A DNA stretch of 64,000 nt from Limnocylindrus sp040397235 (GTDB lineage: Bacteria; Chloroflexota; Limnocylindria; Limnocylindrales; Limnocylindraceae). The notes under the pieces are model-generated. The model was given only the letters and a program-made list of their open reading frames with translations. It was not told the DNA's origin and made no database searches. Both the position numbers and the translations under genes were made by a program. Positions 60,737 to 64,000 of this stretch are shown here, one piece after another (the first letter of the stretch is position 1; each line of letters opens with the position of its first letter). Where the stretch lies: the NCBI GenBank assembly GCA_040397235.1, contig JBBAWH010000001.1, positions 248,001 through 312,000 on the forward strand, in the 5' to 3' direction.

Positions 60737-61692
60737 GCTGCACGCTCTAGTCGCTCTGCCGCTCGAAGCTTAGCGCTGCGACTTCGTGGGTTTGCAGCAA
60801 TCTCCTCTTCGCTTGCAGTGATGGGGTGCTTGTTGATAAGGCGCAGCGTTGCCTGGTTTGCGCAAGTGCAGACGGGAACACGCGGCGGACAGATGCAGAC
60901 GCGCGCAGCGGCAGCAAACGCCTGCTTCACAATGCGATCCTCAAGGGAGTGATACGTGAGAACGACAACGCGCCCACCGACGCGAAGTGCGGCGATCGCT
61001 GCAGCAAGCGCCGTGCTGAGAGCGGTGAGTTCGTCGTTGACCGCAATGCGCAGCGCCTGGAAGACGCGCGTCGCTGGATGGATCCGTGATGGTGGGCCGT
61101 AGCGCTTCGGCACACTCTGTTCCACGAGTGCGGCAAGTCCCTCTGCTGTGGTGATCGGCGTACTCCCGCGCGTTGCAACAATGGCTCGCGCAATCTTCGC
61201 CGCGTGGGGCTCTTCACCGTAGTCGCGGAAGATCTGCTCAAGCTCCGCAGCGCCCGCTTGTGCAATCAGCTCAGCCGCTGATTCACCGGTGCGCGTGTCA
61301 AAGCGCAGGTCGAGAATGCCGCCAGCGCGAATCCCGAATCCGCGCTCGCGGTCAACGAGCTGATCAGAGGAGAGTCCAAGGTCGAAGTAGACGCCGTCAA
61401 CCTCGCTGAAACCGGCATCGGTGATGGCACGCGCAAGGTGTGCACTACTGCCATGAAATGTGGAGAGGCGGTCGCCGAAGCGAGCGAGTCGCACGCGGCT
61501 CATCTCGATCGCGCCACCATCCGCATCAATGCCGAGAAGGAGTCCGCGTGGCCCTGCGCTCTCAAGCACCGCTTCGGCGTGTCCGCCACCACCGAGGTTG
61601 GCGTCGACGTAGCTGCCGTCGGGGCGCACCGCTAGGGCGCCGAGCAGTTCTGTCAGTAAGACGGGGCGATGGAGGGTCGCACCCGTCGCCAT
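60733..61692 (-). CDS. rsmH: 16S rRNA (cytosine-N4)-methyltransferase RsmH
   Basis: RsmH (MraW) methylates N4 of C1402 in 16S rRNA with S-adenosylmethionine; RsmI in this window modifies the same nucleotide at the ribose. It has 319 residues. The opening HRPVLLTELLGAL, the SAM loop DANLGGGGHAEAVLE, GVYFDLGLSSDQLVDRERGFGIRAGGILDLRFD, and the late RVFQALRIAVNDEL and VVLTYHSLEDRIVKQAF are characteristic. It shares one base with the mraZ stop. Confidence 0.97.
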   Translation of the reverse strand: MATGATLHRPVLLTELLGALAVRPDGSYVDANLGGGGHAEAVLESAGPRGLLLGIDADGGAIEMSRVRLARFGDRLSTFHGSSAHLARAITDAGFSEVDGVYFDLGLSSDQLVDRERGFGIRAGGILDLRFDTRTGESAAELIAQAGAAELEQIFRDYGEEPHAAKIARAIVATRGSTPITTAEGLAALVEQSVPKRYGPPSRIHPATRVFQALRIAVNDELTALSTALAAAIAALRVGGRVVVLTYHSLEDRIVKQAFAAAARVCICPPRVPVCTCANQATLRLINKHPITASEEEIAANPRSRSAKLRAAERLERAA

Positions 61693-62120
61693 TAGAAGCC
61701 GAGCTCCTCGAGTTGTGCGGCGAGGGCGTCAGAGGACTCCATGCCGCCGCGATACGAATCCCAGCGCTTCGGCGTCCAAATTTCGGCGTGATCGCGTGCG
61801 CCGACAACCATCGCTTCCGCGTCGAGCTGCCCCCAGGTTCGCAGCGTTGCAGGGAGAAGCAGGCGGCCCTGTGCATCGAGCTCCACCTCAAAGGCGCTGC
61901 CGAAGAGGAAGCGGGCAAATTCACGTGCGGTGGCGTTGCCGGTTGGCAGGGCGGCGACGCGGGCGGCGAGGTCATCCCACGCGGCGCGCGGAAAGATCGC
62001 TAGGCAGTTGTCGAGCCAACGGGAGACGAAGGCACCCTCATCGAGCTGCGCTCGGAAACGCGCAGGGACGGCAACGCGTCCCTTCCCATCGATGGCATGA
62101 CGATATTCGCCGGTAAACAC
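61692..62120 (-). CDS. mraZ: MraZ, transcriptional regulator of the dcw cluster
   Basis: An AbrB-like DNA-binding protein of 142 residues made of two tandem MraZ domains. The frame is open to 62183, but the GTG at 62120 with a GGAGGG ribosome site (seven-base spacing) gives the family start FTGEYRHAIDGKGRVAVPARFR. The second domain begins EVELDAQGRLLLPATLRTWG. MraZ rings repress their own cluster by binding TGGGN repeats; three such repeats lie just upstream (62158-62182). It is the first gene of the 14-gene dcw run. Confidence 0.95.
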   Translation of the reverse strand: MFTGEYRHAIDGKGRVAVPARFRAQLDEGAFVSRWLDNCLAIFPRAAWDDLAARVAALPTGNATAREFARFLFGSAFEVELDAQGRLLLPATLRTWGQLDAEAMVVGARDHAEIWTPKRWDSYRGGMESSDALAAQLEELGF

Positions 62121-62157
62121 CAGTACACCCTCCGCCGCGGCCCACTGGGAGGTGTTA

Positions 62158-62182
62158 CCCCACCTTCCCCCACTTGAAACCA
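62158..62182 (-). promoter_or_regulatory. MraZ operator: three direct repeats with 10-base period
   Basis: On the minus strand, TGGTT (62178-62182), TGGGG (62168-62172) and TGGGG (62158-62162), each separated by five bases. This is the TGGGN-N5 array known for MraZ binding; two units are canonical and the first is degenerate. It lies directly downstream of the predicted transcription start, suitable for autorepression. Confidence 0.75.
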
Positions 62183-62191
62183 CTTAGGTGC

Positions 62192-62220
62192 ATCTTGCCC
62201 CCACCAATCGCCCCTGTCAA
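62192..62220 (-). promoter_or_regulatory. dcw cluster promoter (-35 TTGACA, -10 CAAGAT)
   Basis: A perfect -35 TTGACA (62215-62220), a 17-base spacer and CAAGAT (62192-62197, three of six matches). The start of transcription is expected near 62185, just before the MraZ repeats. It is the best -35 in the window. Confidence 0.6.
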
Positions 62221-62291
62221 GGGGGTGCCTGGGCGGGGCTGGCGAAAGGGGTTCGGGGGGCGGCCGAGCACGAATCCAGCGCGGCTAGGAG

Positions 62292-62638
62292 TCCGGCGAG
62301 ATGGCCTGTAAGCCGGGTTCTGTCCCCCTTGCGGGGGGACGGCCATCCATCTCGACCCCCGATTGCTCGGGGGCTCTAGCGGTCAACCCGGAGGTCCCGG
62401 CGGTGCGCCGGTCCAGTCGCAAGCGACTGGAATGCCTCCCTATTCGACCTTGCTCCAGGCAGAGTTTGCCGCGTTTCACCCCACCGCTGAGCCGAAGCTC
62501 TGCGGCGGACTCGTCTCTGTGGCACTAGTCCGCGCCTTACGGCGGACGGGCGTTACCCGCTGCCTTACACCTCGGAGCCCGGACTTTCCTCGACGCTCCC
62601 CGAAGGGGGCGACGCGGCCGTCCGGCCATCTCGCCGGA
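62292..62638 (-). ncRNA. rnpB: RNase P RNA (bacterial type A)
   Basis: The catalytic RNA of RNase P, which trims tRNA 5' ends, about 347 bases on the minus strand. The ends form a 15-pair P1 helix (62624-62638 with 62292-62306). The universal core is present: GAGGAAAGTCCGGGCTCC near the 5' part, the P4 partner with AGAACCCGGCTTA near the 3' end, and GGTGTAAGGCAGCGGGTAA-type sequence between. The 5' end is supported by a TAGACT -10 six bases upstream. It begins right after the stop of the RNase HI-MBL gene. No clear terminator was seen at its 3' end. Confidence 0.95.
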
Positions 62639-62643
62639 TCGGC

Positions 62644-62649
62644 AGTCTA
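62644..62649 (-). promoter_or_regulatory. candidate -10 element for rnpB overlapping a stop codon
   Basis: TAGACT on the minus strand; its first three bases are the TAG stop of the upstream gene (62647-62649). Six bases separate it from the P1 helix, so transcription would start at the mature 5' end. The identical hexamer precedes dnaE. Confidence 0.55.
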
Positions 62650-63957
62650 GCGCGCCGGGACCTCTACGACGAGCCCGTCAAAGGCGGGGGCAACCCCAGC
62701 AGGGAGGCGTGCCGCCAGATCCTCAAAGTCGAGGTCGTGATCAAGGTGGGTGAGGAGCGCCCGACGCGGGGCAACCGCCCGAATCAACTCCAGTGCCTCG
62801 TCCACGGTCTGGTGCGTTGGGTGCGGCAGATCGCGCAGCGCCGAGACGATCAGTAGGTCGAGGTCGCCCAGAAGGTCGCGCGATGCCGCCGGGACCGAGC
62901 TGACGTCGGTCAGATAGGCGAATCCCCCACTCCGCCAACCGTGAGCCGGGCGCTTCCCATGAACGATGTGGACCGCCTGGAATGAGCGGCCCGCGATCGT
63001 TACCTCGCGATCCGACGCAACGAGTTCCAGCGCAGGGATTCCCGAGCCAGGTGCCGTTCGTCCATCAACCGCGTACTCCCAGCGCTTCCGCAGCTCATCC
63101 GCCGTCGCCTCTCCTGCGCCGATCGGCAGTACAACATCTTGTGCATCGGTATAGGCGCGCAACTCGTCGATCCCACCGCTGTGGTCAACATGAATGTGGG
63201 TGACCAGCGCGCCATCAAGTCGAGTGACACCATGGCGCAGCGCCTGCTCGCGCAGGTCCATGCCTGGATCAATGATGACGCCGCGATCAGTGACACCGTC
63301 AAACCACTCCACGAGTACCGAGCTGCGCAGACGGCGGTTGCGCTGATCGCGCGAGAGACAGACGCCGCAGCGACAACCGACACGCGGCACGCCACGGCTC
63401 GCCCCTGAGCCGAGCACGGTGATGCGCGTCGTTGCAGTCGCGGAAGAGTCAGAGCTGGAGGTATCCGTCGCCGTGGCAGAGACTGAATCTTGCGGGCGGC
63501 GCGCGACCCAGGCGGGCCCGCCGCGCAGCGCGCGGTCAAGCGCCTCATTGGCGAGCGCATCGGCGCGACCGTTTAGGGCACGTGGCACATGGCGCGCGCT
63601 CCAATGCGCGAAGCGCGCGAGCCCCTTCAGCGCCTCATCGCAGAGCGGGGCAAGCTTGGCGTCGCGCACACGCCAACGACCTTGGAGCTGCTCAACCACG
63701 AGCTTGCTATCGAGAAGCAGGTCAATCTCACGCGCGCCAAGCTCGGCAGCGAAGTCAATCGCCGCCACCACGGCACGCCACTCTGCAACGTTGTTTGTGG
63801 TCGTGCCGATCGCTGCAGAGATTGAGGCGATGGGCGTCGCGTTAGGATCATCGGATCCAGGCAACGAGGCGTCATAGAGAGCCACACCAATAGATGCAGG
63901 CCCAGGGTTCCCCCGGCACGCACCATCGGTACGAATGATGTACGACCGAATCGACAA
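62647..63957 (-). CDS. RNase HI domain fused to a PhnP-like metallo-beta-lactamase-fold hydrolase
   Basis: A two-domain protein of 436 residues. Residues 1-147 are an RNase HI: Asp11 in RTDGACRGNPGPA, Glu59 in NNVAEWRAV, Asp83 in LLDSKLVVEQL and Asp133 in RALNGRADALANEAL complete the four-carboxylate site that cuts RNA in RNA-DNA hybrids. A Ser/Thr/Ala-rich linker (~148-177) follows. Residues ~178-436 are a metallo-beta-lactamase fold: a Cys cluster (Cys195, Cys197, Cys200 in VGCRCGVC) as in PhnP cyclic phosphodiesterase-like enzymes, the metal motif THIHVDHSGG (His254, His256, Asp258, His259) and later VHGKR, LTDVSS and LTHLDHD. The start is TTG at 63957; a stop in frame shortly upstream leaves no other start. 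Physiological substrate of the second domain is unknown. Confidence 0.9.
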   Translation of the reverse strand: MSIRSYIIRTDGACRGNPGPASIGVALYDASLPGSDDPNATPIASISAAIGTTTNNVAEWRAVVAAIDFAAELGAREIDLLLDSKLVVEQLQGRWRVRDAKLAPLCDEALKGLARFAHWSARHVPRALNGRADALANEALDRALRGGPAWVARRPQDSVSATATDTSSSDSSATATTRITVLGSGASRGVPRVGCRCGVCLSRDQRNRRLRSSVLVEWFDGVTDRGVIIDPGMDLREQALRHGVTRLDGALVTHIHVDHSGGIDELRAYTDAQDVVLPIGAGEATADELRKRWEYAVDGRTAPGSGIPALELVASDREVTIAGRSFQAVHIVHGKRPAHGWRSGGFAYLTDVSSVPAASRDLLGDLDLLIVSALRDLPHPTHQTVDEALELIRAVAPRRALLTHLDHDLDFEDLAARLPAGVAPAFDGLVVEVPAR

Positions 63958-64000
63958 CGTTACCGCCGTGCGCTGATTGCGGAGGAAACCTCAAGGATCG

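Noticed and set aside
62285..62650. Short open frames on both strands over the rnpB region
   Set aside because: The region folds as RNase P RNA with conserved core and P1 helix; the frames are incidental.

Overview
The window is a GC-rich, densely packed bacterial chromosome segment made almost entirely of housekeeping genes. I see no phage, insertion sequence, integrase, CRISPR array or toxin-antitoxin pair. The gene set is that of a peptidoglycan-making bacterium with menaquinone (a UbiA/MenA-type prenyltransferase), tRNA-dependent amidation (GatCAB) and CIRCE/HrcA heat-shock control. No outer-membrane or LPS gene is visible. FtsA argues against Actinomycetota. A streamlined Chloroflexota (Limnocylindria-like) lineage fits best, but this is a low-confidence inference from gene content and codon style, not a phylogeny.

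Layout. 1-12.8 kb (minus): a DNA-repair run polA-mutM-ABC-F-coaE-uvrB-uvrA-small unknown-uvrC (uvrC cut by the window edge). 12.8-14.4 kb: an ECF sigma factor with a two-helix membrane protein, divergent from two tRNA-Leu genes and a 71-residue protein. 14.4-21.3 kb: menA-like prenyltransferase, dnaE, and a divergent three-gene cassette (CoA-binding protein, unknown protein, PfkB kinase). 21.3-30.8 kb (minus): the operon pcrA-ligA-gatC-gatA-aminotransferase-gatB-small membrane protein. 30.8-35.4 kb: groES-groEL with CIRCE and terminator, preceded by metG-tatD. 35.5-41.1 kb: ssb, then a run of solute-binding lipoprotein, nitrilase-type glutaminase, nadE and rsmI, and a Nudix hydrolase. 41.2-46.1 kb: aconitase, nucleoside hydrolase, tRNA-Val, yggT, yggS. 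46.1-62.2 kb (minus): one long dcw cluster, mraZ-rsmH-ftsL-ftsI-murF-mraY-murD-ftsW-murG-murB-ddl-ftsQ-ftsA-ftsZ, without murE or murC. 62.3-64 kb: RNase P RNA and a gene fusing RNase HI to a metallo-beta-lactamase-fold domain.

Genes inside operons overlap by 1-8 bases (often ATGA/GTGA). The clearest genome-wide pattern is in the regulatory DNA. At many genes that begin a transcription unit, a TANNNT hexamer lies 6-7 bases before the start codon and no Shine-Dalgarno is present (polA, dnaE, the CoA-binding gene, pcrA, the nucleoside hydrolase, yggT, yggS), which predicts leaderless mRNAs. The same hexamer sits just before the tRNA and rnpB 5' ends.

I did not find a clearly new multi-gene system. 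The leads most worth following are the RNase HI-MBL fusion next to rnpB, the MetRS whose HIGH signature reads GLHT, the compact divergent leaderless promoters, the unknown gene between the CoA-binding and PfkB genes, the small gene between uvrA and uvrC, and the split glutamine-dependent NAD synthetase linked to a solute-binding lipoprotein.
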